From UBA4644 sp964646225 (GTDB taxonomy: Bacteria > Bacillota > Clostridia > Oscillospirales > Butyricicoccaceae), in the NCBI GenBank assembly GCA_964646225.1, contig CAZYAD010000003.1, positions 1 to 64,000 of the forward strand: a DNA stretch of 64,000 bases. Reading direction: 5' to 3'. Below are positions 24,540 through 33,419 of the stretch, piece by piece. Positions within the stretch are counted from its first letter, which is position 1; the number at the start of each line of letters is the position of its first letter. Below the pieces are notes generated by a model that did no database searches, had not been told where the DNA came from, and saw nothing but the letters and a program-made list of their open reading frames with translations. A program made the translations under genes and the position numbers.

Positions 24540-25202
24540 ATGTCTATTGCATCCTTTATCGACCATACCCTGCTGAAGCAGGATGCCGCCGGCCAGCAGA
24601 TTGACCGTCTGTGCGCCGAGGCCGCCCAGTATCATTTCGCCTCAGTGTGCGTCAATCCCTATTATGTGGCCCGCTGCGTCAAAAACCTCAAGGGCACCGG
24701 CGTGAAGGTGTGTACCGTGGTGGGCTTCCCTCTGGGGGCCACCACCACCGAGACCAAGGCCTTTGAGACCCTCCAGGCCATCGCCTCCGGCGCGGAGGAG
24801 ATCGACATGGTGCTCAATGTCTGCGCCCTGAAATCCGGCCATATCAAGGGCGTGGAGCAGGATATCCAGGCCATGGCCGCCGCCTGCGAGGGCAAGGCCC
24901 TGCTGAAGGTCATCATCGAGACCTGCCTGCTCACCGACGAGGAAAAGGTGCTGGCCTGCCAGATCGCCAAGCGCTGCGGTGCGGACTTTGTCAAGACCTC
25001 CACCGGCTTTTCCACCGGCGGCGCCACCGTGGAGGATATCGCCCTGATGCGTCAGACTGTTGGCCCCGAGATGGGTGTCAAGGCTTCCGGCGGCATCCGG
25101 GATTATGCCACTGCAAAGGCCATGCTGGAGGCCGGTGCCACCCGGATCGGTGCTTCTGCCGGCATCGCCATTGTGGAGGCCGAGCAGGCAGCCGGAAACT
25201 GA
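24540..25202 (+). CDS. deoC: Deoxyribose-phosphate aldolase
   Basis: A 220-residue class I aldolase that splits 2-deoxyribose 5-phosphate into glyceraldehyde 3-phosphate and acetaldehyde. The opening FIDHTLLK, the ASVCVNP strand, the EIDMVLN aspartate and the Schiff-base lysine in DFVKTSTGF are all present, as is KASGGIRD near the end. The ATG at 24540 follows AGAGGAG by 9 nt; a longer frame to 24474 covers the promoter. It is monocistronic, with a terminator at 25288. Confidence 0.96.
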   Translation: MSIASFIDHTLLKQDAAGQQIDRLCAEAAQYHFASVCVNPYYVARCVKNLKGTGVKVCTVVGFPLGATTTETKAFETLQAIASGAEEIDMVLNVCALKSGHIKGVEQDIQAMAAACEGKALLKVIIETCLLTDEEKVLACQIAKRCGADFVKTSTGFSTGGATVEDIALMRQTVGPEMGVKASGGIRDYATAKAMLEAGATRIGASAGIAIVEAEQAAGN

Positions 25203-25287
25203 AGGGGCAATCCCATCCGCTGCCCTCGCCTGGTGGCCGAATGCGCGAAGCAGCCGCCCCGCCACCGGCCTGTTGTCTCCAACCACA

Positions 25288-25314
25288 CGCCTTCCTTCGG
25301 GAAGGCGTTTTTTT
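25288..25314 (+). terminator. Intrinsic terminator after deoC
   Basis: CGCCTTCC (25288-25295) pairs with GGAAGGCG (25300-25307) around a TTCG tetraloop and is followed by a run of T. Confidence 0.9.
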
Positions 25315-25406
25315 CGTTCCAATGGCTGTATACAAAAATACAAACATACCGAGCGCCAAAAAGCGTGTATTTTTCGTCAAAATGCCGAAAAACGCGAGAA
25401 TTTTTC

Positions 25407-25435
25407 TTGCCTTTCCCCCGGCGGCCATGTATAAT
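25407..25435 (+). promoter_or_regulatory. Promoter of the citrate lyase operon
   Basis: TTGCCT (25407-25412) and TATAAT (25430-25435) have a 17-bp spacer. The 90 bp upstream of it (25315-25406) is AT-rich and could hold regulator sites, but no operator is recognised. Confidence 0.75.
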
Positions 25436-25500
25436 TAAAATAGCAAGAGAAAAGGCCGCTCCAGGGCGGCCGCAACAATCAAAACAGGGAGCGTGAGCTT

Positions 25501-25791
25501 ATGGAACTGATCAAGACCGGGACTGCCGGAACCGTGGAATCGGGCGACATCCTGGTGGAAGTGGAAAAAGCCCCCTCCGGGCTGGAAATCCGCCTGGACA
25601 GCACCGTGATGGGCCTTTATGGCCGCCGCATCCGGGAGGTCATCGAGGAAACCGTGGCAGAATGCGGCGTGGACGGCCTCGTCATCACCGCCAGCGACAA
25701 GGGCGCTCTGGACTGCACCATCCGCGCCCGGGTAAAGACCGCCGTTCTGCGGGCCTGCGACAGTCAGGCTTACGGCTGGACCGTGGAATAA
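25501..25791 (+). CDS. citD: Citrate lyase acyl carrier protein (gamma subunit)
   Basis: A 96-residue small subunit that carries the covalently attached phosphoribosyl-dephospho-CoA prosthetic group. The attachment serine is in GTVESGD near residue 14, and the sequence ILVEVEKAPSG that follows is the family signature. It is the first gene of the cit operon, followed by citE after 15 nt. The normal family length is about 95-98. Confidence 0.95.
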   Translation: MELIKTGTAGTVESGDILVEVEKAPSGLEIRLDSTVMGLYGRRIREVIEETVAECGVDGLVITASDKGALDCTIRARVKTAVLRACDSQAYGWTVE

Positions 25792-25806
25792 GAGGAGGGA
25801 ATTGCC

Positions 25807-26715
25807 ATGCGTGAAAAGCAGAGACTGCGCCGCACCATGATGTTCATCCCGGGCAACAATCCCGGCATGATGCGCGACGCCCATATTTACGGCTCCGACT
25901 CGCTGATGTTCGACCTGGAGGATTCGGTCTCCATGGCCGAAAAGGACGCGGCCCGGATGCTGGTCTATAACGCCCTGAAAACCATAGATTACGGCAGCAC
26001 CGAGCTGGTGGTGCGCATCAACCCGCTGGACACCCCCTATGGCCGCGCCGATATCGAGGCCATGGTATGCGCCGGAGCCCATGTGCTGCGGATGCCCAAG
26101 ACCGAGACTGCACAGGACATCATCGAGTGCGAAAAGGTCATCGAAGAAATGGAGATCAAACACGGCATCCCTGTTGGCACCACCCTGATGATGGCCGCCA
26201 TCGAGGGGGCGCTGGGGGTCATCAACGCCTATCAGATCGCCACCGCCTCCGACCGGCTCATCGGCATCGCTCTGGGCGCGGAGGATTTCTGCGCCAATAT
26301 GAAGTGTCAGCGCACCACTCACGGCGGCGAGCTTCAGCTGGCGCGGCAGACCATCGTGCTGGCCGCCCGCGCCGCCGGGATCGATGCGCTGGATACCGTC
26401 TATTCCGATGTGAACAACGAGGAGCAGCTGCTCTTTGAAGCCCGCCTCATCAAGGATCTGGGCTTCGACGGCAAGTCTGTGATCAATCCCCGGCAGATCG
26501 CCCCCGTCCATTCGGTGTTCAACCCCACACAAAAGGACATCGACAAGGCGAAAAAGATCGTCGCCGCCATCAGGGAGGCCGAGGCCCGCGGCAGCGGCGT
26601 CATCAGCCTCAACGGCAAGATGGTGGATAAGCCCGTGGTCATCCGGGCACAGAGAGTCATCGAGCTGGCCCTGGTGGCCGGCATCATCACCAAGGAGGAG
26701 GTGGAGGCGCTGTGA
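25807..26715 (+). CDS. citE: Citryl-CoA lyase (citrate lyase beta subunit)
   Basis: A 302-residue subunit cleaving citryl-ACP to acetyl-ACP and oxaloacetate. The TIM-barrel family signatures are visible: RRTMMFIPGNNP at the start, FDLEDSV with metal-binding acidic residues, VRINPLDTPYG, and LGAEDFCANM. Its stop overlaps the start of citF (GTGA). Confidence 0.95.
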   Translation: MREKQRLRRTMMFIPGNNPGMMRDAHIYGSDSLMFDLEDSVSMAEKDAARMLVYNALKTIDYGSTELVVRINPLDTPYGRADIEAMVCAGAHVLRMPKTETAQDIIECEKVIEEMEIKHGIPVGTTLMMAAIEGALGVINAYQIATASDRLIGIALGAEDFCANMKCQRTTHGGELQLARQTIVLAARAAGIDALDTVYSDVNNEEQLLFEARLIKDLGFDGKSVINPRQIAPVHSVFNPTQKDIDKAKKIVAAIREAEARGSGVISLNGKMVDKPVVIRAQRVIELALVAGIITKEEVEAL

Positions 26716-28247
26716 AAAACGCCATCGGACACGAGCTCTGTCCCCAGCTGTTTGAGAGCCTGGGCATCGAACTGAAAACGGAAGACACCCAAAAGGATAC
26801 CGCGACCCTCCATGAGCGTCTGGAGAAAAACGGAAAGCTGATGGATTCCCTGGAGGCCGCCATCCGCGCCTCCGGTCTGAAGGACGGCATGACCATCTCC
26901 TTCCACCACCATTTCCGCGACGGCGACTTCGTTCTGAACGATGTGGTGAAAAAGCTTTCGGAAATGGGTTATAAGGATCTGACCGTGGCCTCCTCGTCCC
27001 TGAGCAATGCCCACGGCCCTCTGGTGCAGTATATTCAGGACGGCACCGTCACCGCACTACAGTCCTCCGGCTGCCGGGGCAAGCTGGCCGACACCATCTC
27101 CAGATGCGAGGTGGAGCTCAAGCAGCCGGTGATCTTCCGCAGCCACGGCGGCCGCGCCGCCGCCATCGCCAACGGCACCCTGCATATCGATGTGGCCTTT
27201 TTGGGCGTGGCCTCCTGCGACGCACTGGGCAATGCCTCCGGCACCAACGAGGGCGGGGAGAGCATGTGCGGCTCCCTGGGCTATGCCCGGGTGGACGCCC
27301 GCTACGCCGACAAGGTGATCCTGCTTACCGAAAAGCTGGCCCCCTATCCCAATCTGCCGGCCTCCATCCCCGCTTCCGATGTGGATTATGTGGTGCAGGT
27401 GGAAGCCATCGGCGACAGCTCCAAAATCTCATCCGGAGCCACCCGCTACACCAAAAATCCCCGTGATCTGCTCATCGCCCAGTCGGCAGCCCGGGCCATC
27501 ATGGCCTCCGGCTATTTCCGGGACGGCTTCTCCATTCAGACCGGCTCCGGCGGCGCGGCACTGGCCGTCACCCGCTTTATCGAAAACGAAATGGCCCAGC
27601 AGGGCATCACCGCCGACTTCGCTCTGGGCGGCATCACCTCCCAGATCGTCAAGCTCCACGAGCAGGGCCTGGTGAAAAAGGTGCTGGATGTGCAGAGTTT
27701 TGACGGCGAGGCCGCCCGCTCCGTCCGGGACAACCCCAACCATGTGGAGATCGACGGCAACCAGTACGCCAGCCCCTTTAACGAGGGCAGCGCCATCCAT
27801 CAGCTGGATGTAGTGATCCTTTCTGCGCTGGAGATCGACACTCAGTTCAATGTCAATGTGCTCACCGGCTCCGACGGTATCATCCGCGGCGCCATCGGCG
27901 GACACCCCGACGCGGCCTCCTGTGCCGCCCTGACGGTCATCGTCAGCCCTCTGATCCGCGGCCGCATCCCCTGCGTGGTGGACAATGTGGGCTGTCTGGT
28001 CACCGAGGGTGCGGTGTGCGATGTGCTGGTCACCGATGTGGGCATCGCCGTCAACCCCCGCCGTCCCGAGGTGGCAGAGCGCCTGCAAAAGGCCGGCCTG
28101 CAGCTGAAGACTATTGAACAGCTTCGTGACGAGGCCTATGCCGTGGTGGGTAAGCCCGACCAGCTGGCCTTTGGCGACAAGGTGGTGGCCGTGGTCACCG
28201 ATCCCTGCGGTCGGGCGCTGGATGTCATCCGGAATGTAAAGGTGTAA
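26712..28247 (+). CDS. citF: Citrate CoA-transferase (citrate lyase alpha subunit)
   Basis: A 511-residue subunit exchanging acetyl-ACP for citryl-ACP. It begins with GTG at 26712 overlapping the citE stop. Family features include TISFHHHFRDGD near the N-terminus, GCRGKLAD, the SHGGRAAAI strand, GGHPDAASCA and IPCVVDNV. Length fits CitF. citX begins directly at the next base after its TAA. Confidence 0.95.
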   Translation: MKNAIGHELCPQLFESLGIELKTEDTQKDTATLHERLEKNGKLMDSLEAAIRASGLKDGMTISFHHHFRDGDFVLNDVVKKLSEMGYKDLTVASSSLSNAHGPLVQYIQDGTVTALQSSGCRGKLADTISRCEVELKQPVIFRSHGGRAAAIANGTLHIDVAFLGVASCDALGNASGTNEGGESMCGSLGYARVDARYADKVILLTEKLAPYPNLPASIPASDVDYVVQVEAIGDSSKISSGATRYTKNPRDLLIAQSAARAIMASGYFRDGFSIQTGSGGAALAVTRFIENEMAQQGITADFALGGITSQIVKLHEQGLVKKVLDVQSFDGEAARSVRDNPNHVEIDGNQYASPFNEGSAIHQLDVVILSALEIDTQFNVNVLTGSDGIIRGAIGGHPDAASCAALTVIVSPLIRGRIPCVVDNVGCLVTEGAVCDVLVTDVGIAVNPRRPEVAERLQKAGLQLKTIEQLRDEAYAVVGKPDQLAFGDKVVAVVTDPCGRALDVIRNVKV

Positions 28248-28754
28248 ATGGAAGAAATTGAGATCACCCTGGAGCAGCTGCTGGAAAGCCGGGACCAGCG
28301 TGCTGCCTTTCAAACCATCCTGCTCTGCGGCTATGAGACACCGCTGGTTTCCTTTACGGTGAATATCCCGGGCAAGGTGAAAAAGAGCCGCCGCTCGCAG
28401 GCGGTGTTTCAGGCCGGTGTCACCGCCATACGGGAGGCGCTGGCCGGGAACATCCTGTACTGCAAGCTGCTGGACAAGGTCACCGGCCCGGAGGGCTATT
28501 TCTCCGTGGAGCAGGACGCACAGACACTTAAGGATGCCATGTGCCGCATCGAGGAGACCCATCCTCTGGGCCGTCTGATGGACATTGATGTGCTGTCCGC
28601 CCCCGGCGTACATGTCAGCCGCACGGAGCTGGGCAAGCCGCCCCGCCGGTGCCTGGTCTGCGGCAATATGGCCGCTGCCTGCACCCGCAGCCGGGCCCAT
28701 CCGGCAGAGGAACTGCTGGCTGCCATCGACCGAATGCTGGAGGAGGCGCAATGA
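28248..28754 (+). CDS. citX: Apo-citrate lyase phosphoribosyl-dephospho-CoA transferase
   Basis: A 168-residue protein that transfers the prosthetic group precursor onto apo-CitD. It shows ITLEQLLESRDQRA, then SFTVNIPGKVKKS, and the C-terminal SRTELGKPPRRCLVCG, a typical CitX ending. The ATG abuts the citF stop and the end overlaps citG by 4 nt. Confidence 0.9.
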   Translation: MEEIEITLEQLLESRDQRAAFQTILLCGYETPLVSFTVNIPGKVKKSRRSQAVFQAGVTAIREALAGNILYCKLLDKVTGPEGYFSVEQDAQTLKDAMCRIEETHPLGRLMDIDVLSAPGVHVSRTELGKPPRRCLVCGNMAAACTRSRAHPAEELLAAIDRMLEEAQ

Positions 28755-29539
28755 CCCCACAGCGGATCGCCGCGCTGGCCCGCGGCGCACTGGAACGGGA
28801 GGTGCTGCTGACCCCCAAGCCGGGGTTGGTGGACGCCGCTAATCCAGGCGCCCATCAGGATATGGATGTGGATACCTTCCTCCGTTCGGCAGCCGCTCTG
28901 GAGCCGTGGTTCCAAAGCATGGCGGAGCGGGGCAGCGTCCTGCCCGGGGAGGCCCCTGCCGACCTGCTGGCCGCACTCCGGCCGGTGGGGCAGGAGGCCG
29001 AACGGGCCATGTATGCCGCCACCGGCGGCGTCAATACCCACAAGGGCGCTCTGTTCTCATTGGGCCTGCTGTGCGCTGCCTGCGGACGCCTCACTGCCCA
29101 AAACCGTCCCCTGACGGTAGAGAGTCTGTGCGGCTTTGCCGCCCGGATGACCGACGGCATCACCGCCCGGGAGCTTTCGTCCACCGGCACCCACGGCCTG
29201 GCGGCCCATGCCGCCTATGGAGCAAAGGGCGTCCGGGGCGAGGCCGAATCGGGCTTCCGCAGCGTTCGGGAGCTGGCCCTGCCGGAGCTTGAAGGGCCGG
29301 AAGGCCCCTATCGGGCGCTGCTGCGCCTGATCTCCCGCGTGCGGGATACGAATGTGCTCCACCGGGCAGGGGAGGAGGGCCTTTGCTGGCTCCAGACCCG
29401 GGCAGAGACCCTGCTGGCGGACTTTTCTCTCCCAGCCCTGACTGCGCTGGACAGGGATTGCATCGACCGGAACATCAGCCCCGGCGGCAGTGCAGACCTG
29501 CTGGCCATTGCCTTCTTTTTGCAGGCTGTGACCCGCTGA
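28751..29539 (+). CDS. citG: Triphosphoribosyl-dephospho-CoA synthase
   Basis: A 262-residue enzyme making the citrate lyase prosthetic group precursor from dephospho-CoA and ATP. Recognisable motifs are EVLLTPKPGLVD, ATGGVNTHKGALFSLG and DTNVLHR. The ATG at 28751 follows AGGAGG closely and overlaps citX, favouring it over the longer frame from 28649, which lies inside citX. Confidence 0.92.
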   Translation: MTPQRIAALARGALEREVLLTPKPGLVDAANPGAHQDMDVDTFLRSAAALEPWFQSMAERGSVLPGEAPADLLAALRPVGQEAERAMYAATGGVNTHKGALFSLGLLCAACGRLTAQNRPLTVESLCGFAARMTDGITARELSSTGTHGLAAHAAYGAKGVRGEAESGFRSVRELALPELEGPEGPYRALLRLISRVRDTNVLHRAGEEGLCWLQTRAETLLADFSLPALTALDRDCIDRNISPGGSADLLAIAFFLQAVTR

Positions 29540-29606
29540 CGCAGCCCACGATATCATCGTCGCTTTCCTTCAGTCAATATAAGAAAACATCAGAGGAGGA
29601 ACTCCC

Positions 29607-31868
29607 ATGGTAGAAGTCATCAAAAAAGGCGCTTATCTGGTAGACGACAGCATCGTCTATGCCGATCAGGCGCAAAATGTCCTGTCCCCCGATCAGGCAC
29701 GGGAAAAGACCATCGCCTACTCCATCCTGCGCGCCCACAACAAGGGCAAGGACCCCAAAAAACTCCAGATCAAGTTTGACGCGCTGATCTCTCACGATAT
29801 CACCTTCGTGGGCATCATCCAGACCGCAAAGGCCTCCGGCCTCAAGGAGTTCCCCATTCCCTATGCCATGACCAACTGCCACAACTCCCTGTGCGCCGTA
29901 GGCGGCACCATCAACGAGGATGACCACGCCTTCGGCCTGTCTGCGGCCAAGAAATACGGCGGCATCTATGTCCCCGCCAACCAGGCCGTCATCCACCAGT
30001 ATGCCCGCGAGCGGCTGGCCGGCTGCGGCAAGATGATCCTGGGCTCCGACTCCCACACCCGCTACGGCGCTTATGGCTGCATGGGCGTTGGCGAGGGCGG
30101 CGGCGAGCTGGTGAAGCAGCTGCTGGAAAACACCTATGATGTGGCCGCACCCGAGGTGGTCATGGTCTATCTGGACGGCAAGCCCCGCAAGGGCGTCGGC
30201 CCGCAGGATGTGGCCATTGCGCTGGTGGCCGCCACCTTCCCCAAGGGCGATGTGAAAAACAAGGTGCTGGAGTTCGTAGGCCCCGGCGTCCGGGAGCTTT
30301 CCTGCGACTTCCGCATCGGCGTGGATGTGATGACCACCGAGACCTCCTGCCTGACCTCTGTCTGGGTCACCGACGAAAAGGTGAAGGCCTATTACGAAAA
30401 CATCGGCCGTCCCGAGGATTTCCGGGAGCTCCGACCCGAAAACGGCGCTTATTACGACAGCGTGGTGCATATCGACCTGTCTCAGGTGGAGTGCATGATC
30501 GCCCTGCCCTTCCATCCCTCCATCGCTTATACCATCCATGAGCTGCAGGCCGACCCCGAGGGCATCTTCAAAAAGGTGGAGGAAGCCTGCAACAAGCAGC
30601 TGGGCGGCAAGGTACAGATGGATCTGTGCCGCAACATCGTGGACGGCAAGGTCACCTGTGACCAGGGCGTCATCGTGGGCTGCTCCGGCGGTATGTACGA
30701 AAATATCGTGGAGGCCGCTGCCATCCTCAAGAATCAGTCCATCGGCAACGGCTACTTCGATATGAGCGTCTATGCATCCTCCACCCCCATCAACCTGGCC
30801 ATCACCAAAAACGGCACTGCCGCCACCCTGATGGAAGCCGGCACCGTCATGAAGCCCGCCTTCTGCGGCCCCTGCTTCGGTGCCGGTGACACCCCCGCCA
30901 ACAACGCACTGTCCATCCGCCACGCCACCCGGAACTTCGCCAACCGCGAGGGCTCCAAGCCCGGCAACGGCCAGATCTCCGCCGTGGCCCTGATGGATGC
31001 CCGCTCCATCGCTGCCACCGCAGCCAACGGCGGCGTGCTCACGGCTGCCACCGATTTCGAGTATGAATCTCCCACCGCCGAGGAGCTGAAGTATACCTAC
31101 GACGGCTCGGTCTACGCCAAGCGCTGCTACGAGGGCTTCGGCAAGGCCGACCCAACCGCAGAGCTGCGTTACGGCCCCAACATCAAGGACTGGCCCGCCA
31201 TGCCCGCGCTGGAGGAAGACCTGCTGGTGAAGCTGTGCGCCGTCATCCATGACCCCGTCACCACCACCGACGAGCTGATCCCTTCCGGCGAAACCTCCTC
31301 CTATCGCTCCAATCCCATCGGCCTGTCTGAGTTCGCCCTGAGCCGCCGTGTGCCCGAGTATGTGGCCCGTTCCAAGACCGTCCGTGCGCTGGAGGAGGCC
31401 CGTGAGCAGGGAAATACCCCCGCCGAGGTGCTGGATGTGCTGGCAAAGGTGGGCGGCGACGCAGCCCGTACCACCGTGGGCTCCTGCGTCTTCGCCAACA
31501 AGCCCGGCGATGGCTCTGCCCGTGAGCAGGCTGCCTCCTGCCAGAAGGTGCTGGGCGGCTTCGCCAACATCTGCTATGAATACGCCACCAAGCGCTATCG
31601 CTCCAACTGCATCAACTGGGGCATCGTGCCCTTCACCATGGACAGCGCCCAGACCTTTGATTACGAGGATGGCGACTGGGTTTATATCCCCGGCGTCAAG
31701 GCCGCCATTCTGGCCGGACAGGAGGAGTTTTCCGCCAAGGTCATCACCAAAGATGGCCGTCTGGCCGATCTGACCCTCCAGTGCAAGGGCCTCACCGAGG
31801 ATGAAAAGCTCATCCTGAAGGAAGGCTGCCTGATGAACTACTACGCCGCCGGTTACGGCAAAGCCTGA
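29607..31868 (+). CDS. Aconitase-family hydratase
   Basis: A 753-residue iron-sulfur (de)hydratase. The cluster-ligand cysteines occur at residues about 359 (VGCSGG) and 420/423 (FCGPCFGAG), matching the C-x(60s)-CxxC spacing of aconitases. Substrate-binding strings LGSDSHTRYG and GDTPANN are also present. The overall sequence resembles the 'hydratase'/YbhJ branch rather than classical AcnA, so the exact substrate is inferred. Lying between citrate lyase genes and isocitrate dehydrogenase, aconitate hydration (citrate to isocitrate) is the most likely reaction. The start has GAGGAGG 8 nt upstream. Confidence 0.87.
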   Translation: MVEVIKKGAYLVDDSIVYADQAQNVLSPDQAREKTIAYSILRAHNKGKDPKKLQIKFDALISHDITFVGIIQTAKASGLKEFPIPYAMTNCHNSLCAVGGTINEDDHAFGLSAAKKYGGIYVPANQAVIHQYARERLAGCGKMILGSDSHTRYGAYGCMGVGEGGGELVKQLLENTYDVAAPEVVMVYLDGKPRKGVGPQDVAIALVAATFPKGDVKNKVLEFVGPGVRELSCDFRIGVDVMTTETSCLTSVWVTDEKVKAYYENIGRPEDFRELRPENGAYYDSVVHIDLSQVECMIALPFHPSIAYTIHELQADPEGIFKKVEEACNKQLGGKVQMDLCRNIVDGKVTCDQGVIVGCSGGMYENIVEAAAILKNQSIGNGYFDMSVYASSTPINLAITKNGTAATLMEAGTVMKPAFCGPCFGAGDTPANNALSIRHATRNFANREGSKPGNGQISAVALMDARSIAATAANGGVLTAATDFEYESPTAEELKYTYDGSVYAKRCYEGFGKADPTAELRYGPNIKDWPAMPALEEDLLVKLCAVIHDPVTTTDELIPSGETSSYRSNPIGLSEFALSRRVPEYVARSKTVRALEEAREQGNTPAEVLDVLAKVGGDAARTTVGSCVFANKPGDGSAREQAASCQKVLGGFANICYEYATKRYRSNCINWGIVPFTMDSAQTFDYEDGDWVYIPGVKAAILAGQEEFSAKVITKDGRLADLTLQCKGLTEDEKLILKEGCLMNYYAAGYGKA

Positions 31869-31941
31869 GCCCGGTTGTCCCTCGCGGATCCCTCCGGAAC
31901 ACCCGCTTCCACAAACAACAATGAAAAAGGAGTCACCTCTT

Positions 31942-33165
31942 ATGGCTAAAATTCAGATGAAAACCCCTCTCGTCGAGATGGATGGCGACGAGATGACCCG
32001 CATCCTCTGGCAGCTCATCAAGGAAAAGCTCATCCTGCCCTATGTGGATCTCAAAACCGAGTACTATGATCTGGGCCTGCTGAACCGCAACGCCACCAGG
32101 GATCAGGTCACCATTGATGCGGCCAACGCCAATAAGAAGTACGGCGTGGGCGTCAAGTGCGCCACCATCACCCCCAATAAGCAGCGTATGGAGGAATATC
32201 CCCAGCTCATCGAAATGTGGAAGAGCCCCAACGGCACCATCCGCTCCATTCTGGACGGCACGGTCTTCCGCACCCCCATCTGCATCCCCGCCATCAAGCC
32301 GGTGGTGAAGAACTGGGAAAAGCCCATCACCATCGCCCGTCATGCCTATGGCGATGTGTACAAATCCGTGGATCTGTACACCACCGAGCCCGGTACCTGC
32401 ACCATGACCTTCAAGGGCGAGCAGACCGGCGAGGAAAAGACTCTGGTAGTGCAGAAGGTCAACGGCCCCGCCGTCTGGCAGGGGGCACATAACAAGGAAA
32501 GCTCCATCCGCTCCTTCGCCCGCTCCTGCTTCCAGTACGCCATCGATACCCGCCAGGATCTGTGGTTCTCCACCAAGGACACCATCGCCAAGGTCTATGA
32601 CGGCGAGTTCAAAAAAGTTTTTGAGGAAGAGTTTGAAAAGGGCGGCTACAAGGAGCAGTTCGAAAAGCTGGGCATCACCTATTTCTACACTCTGATCGAC
32701 GACGCCGTGGCCCGCGTCATCCGCTCCAAGGGCGGCTATATCTGGGCCTGCAAAAACTATGACGGCGATGTCATGAGCGACATGGTGTCCACTGCCTTTG
32801 GTTCTCTGGCCATGATGACCTCCGTGCTGGTGTCTCCCGATGGCAATTACGAGTTCGAGGCTGCCCATGGCACGGTCACCAAGCATTACTACAAGCACCT
32901 GAAGGGCGAAAAGACCTCCACCAACTCCATGGCCACCATTTTTGCCTGGTCCGGCGCCTTCAAGAAGCGCGGCGAGCTGGATGAGCTGCCCGAGCTGGTA
33001 GCCTTTGGCGAAAAGCTGGAGGAGGCCTGCTTCGAGACCCTCAACGCCGGTGTCATGACCAAGGATCTGGTGGGGCTGGTGGAGCCCGGCTTCGAGGCCC
33101 ACGCCGTTACCTCCGAGGAATTCCTGGACGCCATCGCCCAACGCCTGGCCGCCAAGCTGGCCTGA
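31942..33165 (+). CDS. icd: NADP-dependent isocitrate dehydrogenase
   Basis: A 407-residue enzyme oxidising isocitrate to 2-oxoglutarate and CO2 with NADP. It is of the eukaryote-like (type II) class: VEMDGDEMTRILW at the start, the phosphate-binding ESSIRSFARS, IDDAVARVI metal ligands, YDGDVMSD, and the NADP-binding HGTVTKHYYKH...STN. The ATG at 31942 has AAGGAG 9 nt upstream; a slightly longer frame begins 31921. It follows the aconitase gene and ends in a strong terminator. Confidence 0.95.
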   Translation: MAKIQMKTPLVEMDGDEMTRILWQLIKEKLILPYVDLKTEYYDLGLLNRNATRDQVTIDAANANKKYGVGVKCATITPNKQRMEEYPQLIEMWKSPNGTIRSILDGTVFRTPICIPAIKPVVKNWEKPITIARHAYGDVYKSVDLYTTEPGTCTMTFKGEQTGEEKTLVVQKVNGPAVWQGAHNKESSIRSFARSCFQYAIDTRQDLWFSTKDTIAKVYDGEFKKVFEEEFEKGGYKEQFEKLGITYFYTLIDDAVARVIRSKGGYIWACKNYDGDVMSDMVSTAFGSLAMMTSVLVSPDGNYEFEAAHGTVTKHYYKHLKGEKTSTNSMATIFAWSGAFKKRGELDELPELVAFGEKLEEACFETLNAGVMTKDLVGLVEPGFEAHAVTSEEFLDAIAQRLAAKLA

Positions 33166-33194
33166 TTTTCCCCTTGCAGATTCTTTCCCCTCTT

Positions 33195-33225
33195 GGCCCT
33201 CCGTCTTCGGACGGAGGGCCTTTTT
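33195..33225 (+). terminator. Intrinsic terminator of the cit-acn-icd block
   Basis: GGCCCTCCGTC (33195-33205) pairs perfectly with GACGGAGGGCC around TTCG, followed by TTTTT. Confidence 0.92.
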
Positions 33226-33419
33226 AGCGTGTCGGCCAGAGAAAAAGGACGAAATTTACAGAATTGTTACACCCGCCGCGGAAAAATCTCAGGATTTCTT
33301 CAGCAGCGGGTGCTATGTTGTTCTCAAAGGCCCGGGCCACGGCCCGCCGGCTGCAAAAATGCAGAAAGGATGTGCTCATATGGAGCAGCAATACAATCCG
33401 AGAGAACAGGAGGGCGTCT

